Positions 44,282-52,738 of a DNA stretch of 64,000 bases are shown here, one piece after another. The stretch is from Nitrospira sp. (lineage in GTDB: Bacteria > Nitrospirota > Nitrospiria > Nitrospirales > Nitrospiraceae). Position numbers and translations under genes: made by a program. The notes below the pieces were generated by a model. That model did no database searches. It had not been told where the DNA came from and saw only the letters and a list, made by a program, of their open reading frames with translations. The DNA is taken from positions 175,447 through 239,446 of the forward strand of contig JARFXQ010000005.1 in NCBI GenBank assembly GCA_029194725.1, written 5' to 3'. How positions within the stretch are numbered: the stretch's first letter is position 1; each line of letters begins with the position of its first letter.

Positions 44282-44884
44282 ATGTCTCGATCTGTGCGAT
44301 TGATAATGAAGGGGGTACTAGTGGCCACGACCGTCGCAATGGCGGCGATGCCTGCTCATGCCGGGGATGCGATGACCGCTGGGCTGGTGTCGCAAGTCGA
44401 ACCAGGGTATCGCCTCGGTGCTGAGGATATCATGCTGGTATCGGTGTGGAAGGATGAACAGCTGACGCGCGAAGTCGTTGTCCGTCCAGACGGGATGTTT
44501 TCGTTTCCCCTCGTCGGCGATATCCAGGCGGAAGATCGAACAGTCGAGGACATTCGTGGCGACCTCGTGAAGCGGCTGACAAAGTATATTCCGAATGCCA
44601 ATGTTTCGGTCGCGGTTACAAAAGTCATCAGTTACAAGGTCTACGTCGTCGGCCGAGTGAATAAGCCGGGTGAGTATTTGATCGGTCATTACACCGACGT
44701 GCTGCAGGCGCTCAGTCTCGCCGGTGGACTGACTCCGTTTGCAGCGGAGAACGATATCAAGGTCTTACGGCGGGTGAGGGGAGAACAACATGCCATTCCC
44801 TTTCGCTATGGAGATGTTCGGAAAGGCAGGGATTTGGAGCAAAATATCATTCTGCAGCGCGGTGACGTCGTCATGGTCCCCTGA
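44282..44884 (+). CDS. Polysaccharide export protein (Wza-like, Poly_export/SLBB)
   Basis: The 200-residue periplasmic protein has an N-terminal signal peptide cleaved near 'MPAHAG|DAMT'. It contains a Poly_export domain ('YRLGAEDIMLVSVWKDEQLT', 'VRPDGMFSFPLVGDIQAEDR') and an SLBB repeat ('YVVGRVNKPGEYLI', 'ALSLAGGLTPFA'). It is short compared with Wza, resembling EpsE-type exporters of exosortase loci. It lacks the C-terminal helix that forms the Wza pore, so the outer-membrane pore may be the next gene product. Confidence 0.9.
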   Translation: MSRSVRLIMKGVLVATTVAMAAMPAHAGDAMTAGLVSQVEPGYRLGAEDIMLVSVWKDEQLTREVVVRPDGMFSFPLVGDIQAEDRTVEDIRGDLVKRLTKYIPNANVSVAVTKVISYKVYVVGRVNKPGEYLIGHYTDVLQALSLAGGLTPFAAENDIKVLRRVRGEQHAIPFRYGDVRKGRDLEQNIILQRGDVVMVP

Positions 44885-44895
44885 GCGTCGTGCTC

Positions 44896-46104
44896 ATGCC
44901 TCCGAGCCGCAAATGGAGAGACCGGGTTTGGCATACCGTCTACGCTCTTTCGGTGGTGCTCGTTGCATGTGAGATGACTCCGCGAAGCGAGGCTGCCGAA
45001 TGGTCACTCGCGCCATCAATCGGAGTCACGGGCGTATACAACAGCAACTTGCTGTTGACCCCGCTGCCTCACACTGAGAGTTACGGCTATTGGGTGACTC
45101 CGGCGGCAGAGCTTGCGGGCAAGACCGAGCGTCTTGAGGTAGGCAGCCGAATCGCCGCGGATGTCGTCGGATATTTTGGTGGAGAGGACAGACAGTTTAC
45201 GAATGTTTTTGCTCCCTTGTCGGTGCGATATCAGACCGAAAAGGATCTCATAGGTTTCACCGGTGGGTTCACCCGCGACAATACGCTGCTCGGTGAGTTA
45301 CAGGAGACCGGGGTTGTCTTGCAGTTTACCCAGCGTAATCAATGGACTGCGAATCCTACGTGGACGAGACGGTTGACCGAAAAGCTGTCGTTGCAATCGA
45401 GCATACGGTTTTCCGATACCACATATGAAGGCAACAGGTTGGTTGACTACCGATTGGTGGGAGGTTCAGGGGGATTTCTCTATCAACTCTCGGAGCGGGA
45501 TCAACTCCAGCTATCCGGATCGTACGTTGATTTCCATACGACCGATTCGTCGTCTCCGTTTCGAGCTGATTTCCCCGGAATCAATATGAGCCTCACACAT
45601 GCCTTTTCTGAATCACTCACTGGAACCGTATATGGCGGTCCCAGATTTTTGTCTATGAGCTCGCAGTCACCGCTTGGCGATACCATGACCAGCGATACGG
45701 TCTGGCTGGCAGGCGCGAACATGACGAAAAGATTCGAGAGAGCTTCATTGCAAGCCTCGTTGTCTCGGGACCTTCTTCCAAGTGGGCTGGGATTACTCCT
45801 TGAGACCGATCGAGGAGAAGTCTCCGCGTCATACGATGTCTCGGAGACTCTGGCCTGCTCTGTGGCTGTCGTCGGAATCCTCACGTCGGGAACGACAAAC
45901 GCGGTAATCGGAGGAGTCTATCCGGATAGCAGGTACGTCAGTGTTGCACCAAAACTCTCCTGGAAGTTTCTCGAATGGTGGAGGGCGGAGGTGTCATATA
46001 TGTACCGATGGCGCGACACCGACGCTGCCATCGATTCAGCTCAATCCCATGCGACGACGTTCATGGTGACCTATTATCCACCCAAATTCTCATATTCCTA
46101 CTGA
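44896..46104 (+). CDS. Outer-membrane beta-barrel protein of the PEP-CTERM-associated (TIGR03016-like) type
   Basis: A protein of about 402 residues with a signal peptide ending near 'PRSEAAEW'. The rest is made of alternating amphipathic strands ('LSLQSSIRFSDTTYEGNRLV', 'DQLQLSGSYVDFHT', 'VEVSYMYRWRDTD'-like end) and ends in aromatic residues 'KFSYSY'. This matches the outer-membrane proteins found next to exosortase-type EPS exporters. It probably forms the outer-membrane part of the secretion pathway. GTG 44890 or ATG 44896 are possible starts. Confidence 0.78.
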   Translation: MPPSRKWRDRVWHTVYALSVVLVACEMTPRSEAAEWSLAPSIGVTGVYNSNLLLTPLPHTESYGYWVTPAAELAGKTERLEVGSRIAADVVGYFGGEDRQFTNVFAPLSVRYQTEKDLIGFTGGFTRDNTLLGELQETGVVLQFTQRNQWTANPTWTRRLTEKLSLQSSIRFSDTTYEGNRLVDYRLVGGSGGFLYQLSERDQLQLSGSYVDFHTTDSSSPFRADFPGINMSLTHAFSESLTGTVYGGPRFLSMSSQSPLGDTMTSDTVWLAGANMTKRFERASLQASLSRDLLPSGLGLLLETDRGEVSASYDVSETLACSVAVVGILTSGTTNAVIGGVYPDSRYVSVAPKLSWKFLEWWRAEVSYMYRWRDTDAAIDSAQSHATTFMVTYYPPKFSYSY

Positions 46105-46108
46105 GGCT

Positions 46109-47881
46109 ATGGCACAGACACAGGTTTCGCCGCAGACATCCGGACCTGGAATGAGCTTGAAGGACTACATCGCAGCGTTTCATCGACGTCGTAAACTTAT
46201 CCTCCTGACCGGTCTGGGGCTCCTGGTGGTGTCTCTGACGCTAGCATTTCTGTGGCCGCCGACCTATAAGTCGACCGCGACCATATTGATCGAGGAGCAG
46301 GAGATTCCGTCAGACCTCGTACGATCGACGATTACAAGTTATGCCGATCAAAGGATCGAGACTATCAAGCAACAGGTCATGAGCCGCACCACCCTCTGGA
46401 AAGTGGTCGAACAGTTCGACCTCTACCATGACCAACGGAAGAACAGTCCGACCGAAGAAATTGTAAAACGCTTCGTTAAGGATCTCGAGGTCGAAGTGAT
46501 CAGTGCCGATGTTGTGGATAAACGTACACAACATGCGACCAAGGCGACCATTGCGTTTACGGTGGCCTATCAAAATCGCTCGCCGGAATTGGCTCAGAAA
46601 GTGGCGAACGAATTGACCAGCTTGTTCTTGGGGGAAAATTTGAAGAGCCGCGAACGCCAAGCTCAGGAAGCCACCTCGTTTCTTCACCAGGAAGCGGAAA
46701 ATCTTGCTCGGCACATCAGCGACATCGATGAAAAGATCGCCGCGTTTAAGCAGCGAGCCAACGGGGCGCTTCCGGAGTTGATGCCGTTGAATCAGCAGTT
46801 GATGAACCAAGCCGAGCGTGAATTGATGGACGTCGACCAACAGGTCCGAAGCCTCGAAGAGCGCAAAACCTATCTCGAGGGGGAATTGGCGACGATCAAA
46901 CCGAATACGCCCATCTTATCCGTAACCGGCGAACGCATTTTAGATTCAACCGAGCGCTTACGCGCGCTTCGAGCGGAGTATGCCGGCGCCGCGGCCAATC
47001 TGTCGGCGGATCATCCCGACATGATCAAGATGAAACAGGAGATCGAGGCGTTGCAAAAAGAGACCGGACAGGTCCCTGATGCGGAGGAAGCCTCGAAGCG
47101 ACTCATCGATGCGCGCGCGGCATTGGCCGCCGACTTAGAACGGTTGGGAAACGAGCATCCGGACGTTCTGCAGACGCGGAGAAAAATCTCCGCTCTTGAG
47201 CAGGAGGTCCATCGCCTCAGCGCCGTTCGAAACAAGGTGATCAATCAGCGTCCGGAAAATCCTGCCTATATCAATCTCCAGGCTCAGTTGAATTCCACAA
47301 CATTCTCGTTGGAAGCATTGCGAAAAACCCGTCTGGACATCAAGCGTCGGCTGCAGGAGTATGCGACACGCCTGGAAAAGGGGCCGGAGATTGAACCGGA
47401 GTATCTTGTTCTGACCAGGGATCGGGATACATCCGGACAAAAATATCAGGACATTCGATCAAGGTTGTTGGAGGCGAAGGTGGCCGAAGGTTTGGAAGTT
47501 CAACGGAAGGGCGAGCGCTTTTCCCTCATTGATCCACCGAGTCTTCCTGAAAAACCTTATAAGCCGAACCGTTTGGCCATCGTACTACTTGGTTTCATTC
47601 TTGCCGTCGGTGGGGGAGCCGGCTTGGGAGCTGCAGCTGAGTCGCTCGACCATTCCATTCGGACGCCCGATCAACTGGTTGCCCTGACGCAGCATTTTCC
47701 CTTGGCGGTGATTCCCTTTATGCCGAACGAAGCAGATGTGTCCCACGCGAAATTGCGACGGCGAATCGTTCAAAGTGCGGGGATCGGCGCCTTTGGAACC
47801 GTCCTGTTGCTCCTTCATGTATTTGTAGTCCCTTTGGATGTGCTGTGGTTTGCCACGCTGAGACGGTTGGGTATGGAGTAA
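46109..47881 (+). CDS. Polysaccharide chain-length determinant (Wzz/GumC-like)
   Basis: This is a 590-residue PCP-2-type protein. TM1 lies at about 32-52 ('ILLTGLGLLVVSLTLAFLWP'), a long periplasmic coiled coil at about 190-460, and TM2 near 490-510 ('AIVLLGFILAVGGGAGLGAA'). It ends in another hydrophobic segment. The N-terminal 'SLKDYIAAFHRRRKLILLTG' is typical of the exosortase-associated subfamily. It regulates polymer length with the kinase encoded next. Confidence 0.88.
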   Translation: MAQTQVSPQTSGPGMSLKDYIAAFHRRRKLILLTGLGLLVVSLTLAFLWPPTYKSTATILIEEQEIPSDLVRSTITSYADQRIETIKQQVMSRTTLWKVVEQFDLYHDQRKNSPTEEIVKRFVKDLEVEVISADVVDKRTQHATKATIAFTVAYQNRSPELAQKVANELTSLFLGENLKSRERQAQEATSFLHQEAENLARHISDIDEKIAAFKQRANGALPELMPLNQQLMNQAERELMDVDQQVRSLEERKTYLEGELATIKPNTPILSVTGERILDSTERLRALRAEYAGAAANLSADHPDMIKMKQEIEALQKETGQVPDAEEASKRLIDARAALAADLERLGNEHPDVLQTRRKISALEQEVHRLSAVRNKVINQRPENPAYINLQAQLNSTTFSLEALRKTRLDIKRRLQEYATRLEKGPEIEPEYLVLTRDRDTSGQKYQDIRSRLLEAKVAEGLEVQRKGERFSLIDPPSLPEKPYKPNRLAIVLLGFILAVGGGAGLGAAAESLDHSIRTPDQLVALTQHFPLAVIPFMPNEADVSHAKLRRRIVQSAGIGAFGTVLLLLHVFVVPLDVLWFATLRRLGME

Positions 47882-47895
47882 GCAGAAGGGTAACC

Positions 47896-48723
47896 ATGGA
47901 TCGTATTCGTACCGCGCTTGACCTGTATAAAGGTTTCAAAGGTTCCTCGTCTGACGGGGAGAGCCCGAAGCGGGCTGCCAGGCAATCGGTGCCGCCCTCG
48001 ATCACCTATACACGAACCAGATCGCTGAGCATCCCGCATGCAGTGCTACACAGGCAGCGAGTCATGGCGGCTCATCGCAAAGGACCGTTCGTCGATGCGT
48101 ACAAAATTCTCCGAACACAGGTTACGCAGCGATTGCGAGAGAACGGGTGGAATGTGGTGGGAGTGACGAGCCCAGGTTACGGCGAAGGCAAGACGCTGAC
48201 CGCCGTCAATTTGGCCGTGAGTCTAGCCATGGAAACAACCCAGACGGTGCTCCTCGTCGATTCGGATTTGCAGGATCCCACGGTGCATCGGGTATTCGGC
48301 TTGAAAGGCTGTCTTGGTCTCGCCGACTATTTGTTGGACGATCAGCCTGTCGAAGATCTGCTTCTTCATCCCGGTATCGGGCGGTTCGTCTTGCTGCCAG
48401 GGGGGCGGGCGATCTCAAACTCTACCGAGATTTTGACCTCGCCCAAAATGGTGGCCCTCGTGGAGGAGTTGAAGCATCGATATCCCTCTCGAGTCGTTAT
48501 ATTTGATCTCCCTCCATTGCTCCATACAGCGGATGTCTTGGCCTTCTCCCCCTACACAGACGCCCTTCTCATGGTGGTTGAGGAGGGAAAGACGACGGGT
48601 GAAGAGCTGCAGCGGGCTTTGGCGCTGGTCAAGAACTCACGGCCTGTTCTGGGAACGGTGTTGAACAAGGCCGGCCGATCATCTCTGACCCTCGCAGCGA
48701 TGAGAACCATGTTGGCCACATAG
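47896..48723 (+). CDS. CpsD/CapB-like tyrosine-kinase-type ATPase of the EPS system
   Basis: The 275-residue cytoplasmic BY-kinase-like ATPase has Walker A 'SPGYGEGKTLTAVNLA', Walker A' 'VLLVDSDLQDPT' and Walker B 'VVIFDLPPLL'. A C-terminal Tyr cluster is not obvious, so its autokinase activity is doubtful. ATG 47896 follows AAGGG. It acts with the chain-length protein upstream to control polymerisation and export. The next gene is an ExeA-like ATPase. Confidence 0.88.
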   Translation: MDRIRTALDLYKGFKGSSSDGESPKRAARQSVPPSITYTRTRSLSIPHAVLHRQRVMAAHRKGPFVDAYKILRTQVTQRLRENGWNVVGVTSPGYGEGKTLTAVNLAVSLAMETTQTVLLVDSDLQDPTVHRVFGLKGCLGLADYLLDDQPVEDLLLHPGIGRFVLLPGGRAISNSTEILTSPKMVALVEELKHRYPSRVVIFDLPPLLHTADVLAFSPYTDALLMVVEEGKTTGEELQRALALVKNSRPVLGTVLNKAGRSSLTLAAMRTMLAT

Positions 48724-48754
48724 ATCCAGATGTCGATCATCGAGCAACGTAATC

Positions 48755-50161
48755 ATGTACGAAGCATTCTATCGATTCAAGACTAAGCCGTTCACGCTCT
48801 TGCCGGACAGCGGTTTTCTCTACCCCGGCTCGGAGCACCAGGCTGCCTTCAGCCGACTGGAGTACGGCATCCTGAGCCAGGCGCCGTTTATCGTGCTCAC
48901 GGGCGATCCCGGCATGGGGAAGACATCTCTCCTGCAAAAGCTCATCGCCGAACATGGGAGCAAGCATAAAATCGGGCTGGTCACCAATGCCCGTTACGAT
49001 ATCGAGCAGCTCTTGCCCTGGATTCTGTTGTCCCTTGGGTTAAGCACCAAGCGGCTGGACCCGATCGAATCCTACCATATCTTTTCAGAGTTTTTGTCAC
49101 AGGAGTCGAAACGTTCGCGACGGGTCATTCTCATCGTTGATGAGGCCCAAAGTCTGGGCGCGGAACTGCTCGAAGAACTGCGGCTGTTGTCCAACATGAA
49201 CGACGGCAAGACCTTTAAGCTGCAGATCATCCTTTCAGGCCAACCTGATCTCCATACGTTGCTCCGTCGTTTCGATATGACTCAATTCGCACAGCGGATC
49301 GTCGTCGACTATCATCTGAAACCACTCTCTGACGTCGATACCGCCAACTGTATCCGCCATCGAATACAAGTCGCTGGAGGACATCCGGCCCTCTTTACGA
49401 ACAAAGCTTGCGCATTGGTGCATCGCTTGAGTCAAGGGAACCCGCGACTGATCAATCAAGTGTCAGATATCGCCTTGACCTACGGGTATGCCGAACAGGC
49501 AAGAATCATTACTTCCAAGTTGGTGGCCCAAGCGGCTCTTGATCGGAGCAAGGGCGGAATTCTTCCCTTGGCAGCAAAAGAGGAGTTGGTCGGGCTTGCA
49601 GCGGCGCCGGAAGATCCTTCGGAAATGGATGGTCCGATTTCGAACCCGGGACAGACCACCGTGTCCGCGGAATCGGGCAGCGACCATCTGATGACCTCTT
49701 CGGACGAGGACTATACGAGCGCGATGGCACTTAAAGAGGAAGGGCGATTGAAAGAGGCAGTGGAGTTGTTTCATTCAGCGGCCAGGGACAAATCGATGTG
49801 GTTCAAGGTCCATTCACAAATCGGATTCTGCTACGTCCAGATGAACGAGCATCATGCCGCGGTACAGACGTTTCACACTGCCTTGGAGAATCCCACGGCC
49901 CAGCAGCAAGATGTCTGTGATGTGCTCTATGCATTGGGGCGCAGTCTTGAGACCATCGGGAAGGTCGGCCAGGCACTGGAAGTCTATCATCGCGTCAGTC
50001 ATGTAACCCCGACATTTAGAGACGTCGCCAATCGGCTACGAGAGTTGGAGCGGAGGCCGCGGCAATCGAGTGACAAGGGGCAATCTGTCGACGAAACGCA
50101 CTCTTGGCTCAGTAGCGTCGTGGATAATGTCCACCGCCTTCTCATCGGCAGTCAGAAGTAG
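48755..50161 (+). CDS. ExeA-like AAA ATPase with C-terminal TPR tail (PEP-CTERM system-associated)
   Basis: The 468-residue protein has an ATPase part of about 270 residues ('YEAFYRFKTKPFTLLPDSGF', Walker A 'GDPGMGKTSLL', Walker B 'VILIVDEAQSL', sensor 'LSGQPDL') as in TIGR03015-type exosortase-associated ATPases. The C-terminal 150 residues are TPR-like ('AVELFHSAARDKS', 'VCDVLYALGRSLETIGKVGQ'). The tail is homologous to the whole of the next gene. It may assemble or energise the EPS exporter. It ends 18 bases before the next start. Confidence 0.88.
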   Translation: MYEAFYRFKTKPFTLLPDSGFLYPGSEHQAAFSRLEYGILSQAPFIVLTGDPGMGKTSLLQKLIAEHGSKHKIGLVTNARYDIEQLLPWILLSLGLSTKRLDPIESYHIFSEFLSQESKRSRRVILIVDEAQSLGAELLEELRLLSNMNDGKTFKLQIILSGQPDLHTLLRRFDMTQFAQRIVVDYHLKPLSDVDTANCIRHRIQVAGGHPALFTNKACALVHRLSQGNPRLINQVSDIALTYGYAEQARIITSKLVAQAALDRSKGGILPLAAKEELVGLAAAPEDPSEMDGPISNPGQTTVSAESGSDHLMTSSDEDYTSAMALKEEGRLKEAVELFHSAARDKSMWFKVHSQIGFCYVQMNEHHAAVQTFHTALENPTAQQQDVCDVLYALGRSLETIGKVGQALEVYHRVSHVTPTFRDVANRLRELERRPRQSSDKGQSVDETHSWLSSVVDNVHRLLIGSQK

Positions 50162-50179
50162 GAGGATTACAAGAGAATC

Positions 50180-50608
50180 GTGTCGGATTCGATCAAGGAC
50201 CTGTCAGACCCTGAAGTCAGACCTGTGGAACGCTATGAGCGGGGTCTCGCGCTGAAAAAAGCAGGGCTTCACAAGGCTGCGATCGAGCAGTTAGAAATGG
50301 CTGCTGTCGATCCACTCTTGGCCCTGAAAGCGTATGCTCAGATCGGGCTCTGCCATAAACTGTCCGGTTGCTATGAGGAAGCCGTTCCGGCCTTCCAGAA
50401 AGCCCTCAAAGCAAGACCGGCGTCGCCGAATGAAACCGTTCAGATTCTCTATGTCCTAGGACGCACGCTGGAATCATTGGGTCGGGTGGCGGAAGCGCTG
50501 GAAGCCTATCGCTGGATTAGGCGCGAGGATGCGGCCTATCGGGATGTTGCTGGACGTATTGAGCGGTTGAGCTCTCGTCGCCCGACAGTAGCTACGAAAA
50601 AGAGCTAG
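50180..50608 (+). CDS. TPR protein homologous to the tail of the upstream ATPase
   Basis: This 142-residue protein starts at GTG 50180 and carries 3-4 TPR-like helical pairs ('YAQIGLCHKLSGCYEEAV', 'ILYVLGRTLESLGRVAEALE'). It matches the C-terminal part of the preceding ATPase through 'A..YR.IRREDAAYRDVAGR' compared with 'V.HRVSHVTPTFRDVANRL'. An AGGAGG lies at 50161-50166. It ends the EPS operon. Function unknown; probably a binding partner in the same complex. Confidence 0.8.
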   Translation: MSDSIKDLSDPEVRPVERYERGLALKKAGLHKAAIEQLEMAAVDPLLALKAYAQIGLCHKLSGCYEEAVPAFQKALKARPASPNETVQILYVLGRTLESLGRVAEALEAYRWIRREDAAYRDVAGRIERLSSRRPTVATKKS

Positions 50609-50668
50609 GGCGAGACGGTGGTTAAGCGGGCAAGGAAGAGACTCGCAATTCACCGTTGAAGCCTCGCC
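50609..50668 (+). terminator. Imperfect long stem-loop after the EPS operon
   Basis: 'ggcgagacggtg' (50609-50620) pairs with the blocks 'caccgt' (50651-50656) and 'ctcgcc' (50663-50668), with an unpaired six-base insert. There is no T-run. It lies directly after the last EPS gene and is a plausible end of the transcript. I am not sure. Confidence 0.3.
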
Positions 50669-50788
50669 GCCGCAAGCAGATTAGTCCTCGGGTACTGAGT
50701 GGTCTACCCACCCCACCTATATAAGACTTGTGTTAATCGCAGAGACTCTCTGTGGTAGGCTCATTAGCCACCATGTAGAGGAGGTGTT

Positions 50789-51322
50789 ATGGATTGTATT
50801 CTGGTTCGTCATGGGATCGCTGTAGAGCCTGATGAGTGGGAAGGGGCGGAGGAGAATCGCCCCCTTACCGAAAAGGGAAAGAATCGCACCAGGCAGGCTG
50901 CCGAAGGGTTGGCTGCACTCGATTGTCAGCCGACCCACCTATTCACGAGCCCCTTCGTGCGGGCTTACGATACAGCGAGGCTGGTACGCGCGGTCGTCTG
51001 TCCGACTTTGAAGGTCGAGACAAGAGAAGAGTTGGCGGTCGGAGCAAAGCCTGAGCAGCTGGTTGAATTGCTCCGCACACTCCCGTCTGATGCAGTGGTG
51101 GTGTGTGTGGGGCATGAACCTCAGCTCGGTGAAGTGGCAAGCCTGTTACTCTGTGGAAAGGCCCTTCCAAGCTTTCCGCTCAAGAAGGCCGGGGTCGCCT
51201 ATCTGGAGGTCACGGACGCTCTTAAACCAGGCCACAGTCGGCTGTGCTGGTTGCTTCAGCCGATGCAGCTGCGTGTCATAGGCAAGCGAACATATGGCAA
51301 GAAACGGCTGGGACAGGATTAA
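50789..51322 (+). CDS. sixA: SixA-type phosphohistidine phosphatase
   Basis: The 177-residue histidine phosphatase has the catalytic 'LVRHGIAVEPDEW' and a second His in 'VVCVGHEPQLGE'. AGGAGGT precedes ATG 50789. SixA removes phosphate from HPt or PTS histidines. An HPt protein is encoded 41 kb away in the same window, but no direct link can be drawn. It ends overlapping the convergent Tmk-like gene by four bases. Confidence 0.9.
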   Translation: MDCILVRHGIAVEPDEWEGAEENRPLTEKGKNRTRQAAEGLAALDCQPTHLFTSPFVRAYDTARLVRAVVCPTLKVETREELAVGAKPEQLVELLRTLPSDAVVVCVGHEPQLGEVASLLLCGKALPSFPLKKAGVAYLEVTDALKPGHSRLCWLLQPMQLRVIGKRTYGKKRLGQD

Positions 51323-52041
51323 GAAGGCACCGGTTCGGTACCGATCGCGGGTTTGTGGTTCTGTAACACTGGAAGAATATATCCTCGAAGCTCGTCCTGA
51401 ATCTCCTCGGGAGACTTTCTCCCATCGACAACATTGAAACGAAACTCGATTGCCATCTTGTCGAATTCTTCGATCAGCAGCGATTGATATTTTTTGAAAC
51501 TATCATAGAGGTCAGCCCCGAGACGGAGATCCATCCCGGATTCCCAGTAGTTCATTCCAGTCGTCTCGATGACTCGAAGTGCCAAAGTTTCAACATCGAT
51601 CCTGAGGTAACAGACCAAGTCTGGAATCAGCGCAAACCCAAAGACGTCGCGGATCCATTTTCGATCGGCGCTCCGCACGAAGTCGCGAGCGAATGCCGTG
51701 TAAATATAGCGATCCGCCAAGACCACGAATCCTGAGCGTAGAGCGGGAATGATCTGGTGCTCGAGGCGATCGGCGAAATCCGTCGCATAGAGCAGGCTGA
51801 GCGACCAGCGATCGAGGATATTGCCGGCTTTTGCCATTTCGATGGTTTTGGACATGAGATTAGAACGGGTCCATCCGGTTGTCATCACTCCGTACCCCTG
51901 CACCTCCAGCCACTCTTGCAGCATCTCGATGTGGGTCGTTCGGCCGACTCCATCAGTTCCTTCAATGGCGATCAACTTACCCCTCAGATCACTCGGATCT
52001 AGGTACTTCAAACCGTCGCCAAAAAAGCGTGCGTCGGCCAT
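51319..52041 (-). CDS. Thymidylate-kinase-like P-loop protein, Walker Lys replaced by Arg (paralogue 2)
   Basis: 240-residue dTMP-kinase-fold protein with 'GKLIAIEGTDGVGRTTHIEM' (Walker A with Arg34 where Lys is expected), 'LLYATDFADRLEHQ', 'ADRYIYTAFARDF' (DRY-type motif) and a lid region 'RVIETTGMNYWESGMDLRL'. ATG 52041 has GACGAGG six bases upstream and overlaps the upstream paralogue's end. The change K-to-R usually weakens ATP binding, so activity is doubtful. It shares many motifs with paralogue 1. Confidence 0.85.
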   Translation of the reverse strand: MADARFFGDGLKYLDPSDLRGKLIAIEGTDGVGRTTHIEMLQEWLEVQGYGVMTTGWTRSNLMSKTIEMAKAGNILDRWSLSLLYATDFADRLEHQIIPALRSGFVVLADRYIYTAFARDFVRSADRKWIRDVFGFALIPDLVCYLRIDVETLALRVIETTGMNYWESGMDLRLGADLYDSFKKYQSLLIEEFDKMAIEFRFNVVDGRKSPEEIQDELRGYILPVLQNHKPAIGTEPVPS

Positions 52042-52738
52042 AGGTGCCTCGTCTTGGTTTATAGCCATGGAGCGCTTCTTCCACTAGCGCCCGCATATGT
52101 TCCTGTTGGGTCTCGATGTCCTGGGTCGCATCCATCGTCAACAGACCATATTCATCGACGATCTTGTCGTATTCAGCGAGAATCCGCGATTGGAACAGTC
52201 GAAAACTTTCCGTGATGTCTTGGCTCAGATCCATGTCCATGCCGGCTTCATAGTACTTGAAGTGACCGCGAGTTCCTCGCGAGAGCCGAGAGATCGCGAC
52301 TTCAATGGGAACTTTGAAATAAAACGCCATATCGGGCTTGATCGCAAACGCGTAGAGTTTCCGTACCCACTCGTTTGCCACGCCCCGCACCACATCGCGC
52401 GCAAACGCTGTATACATATAGCGATCGGCCAGAACGAGCATGCCCGCCTTCAGTGGCGGGAGAATTTGATGATAGAGCCGGCTGGCAAAGTCCGTGGCGT
52501 GCAGCAAGCTGAACGTCGTTGGGGTGAGGGTCTTCGATTTTTTCCCTCGCTTGGTGGTTGCTTTCACGAGCTCCGATGAATTCCATTCGGTAAAGAATAC
52601 CTTGTGGCCCTTGGACTCAAGCCACTTATGCAGGAGTTGCAGTTGAGTGCTTTTGCCGGAGCCATCGATGCCTTCGACGATGATCAGCTTCCCTGGGTGA
52701 GGGTGAGGGGCTGTCTTGAGTAGGTGGGCTTCTGTCAT
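51989..52738 (-). CDS. Thymidylate-kinase-like protein with intact Walker A (paralogue 1)
   Basis: The 249-residue P-loop kinase has 'VEGIDGSGKSTQLQLLHKWL' (Lys29), 'LLHATDFASRLYHQ', 'ADRYMYTAFARDVV' and 'RLSRGTRGHFKYYEAGMDM'. The features are those of dTMP kinases, but it differs from housekeeping Tmk, so a related nucleotide or polyphosphate substrate is possible. It overlaps Ppx/GppA by four bases (ATGA), and the three minus-strand genes form one operon. Confidence 0.85.
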   Translation of the reverse strand: MTEAHLLKTAPHPHPGKLIIVEGIDGSGKSTQLQLLHKWLESKGHKVFFTEWNSSELVKATTKRGKKSKTLTPTTFSLLHATDFASRLYHQILPPLKAGMLVLADRYMYTAFARDVVRGVANEWVRKLYAFAIKPDMAFYFKVPIEVAISRLSRGTRGHFKYYEAGMDMDLSQDITESFRLFQSRILAEYDKIVDEYGLLTMDATQDIETQQEHMRALVEEALHGYKPRRGTYGRRTLFWRRFEVPRSE

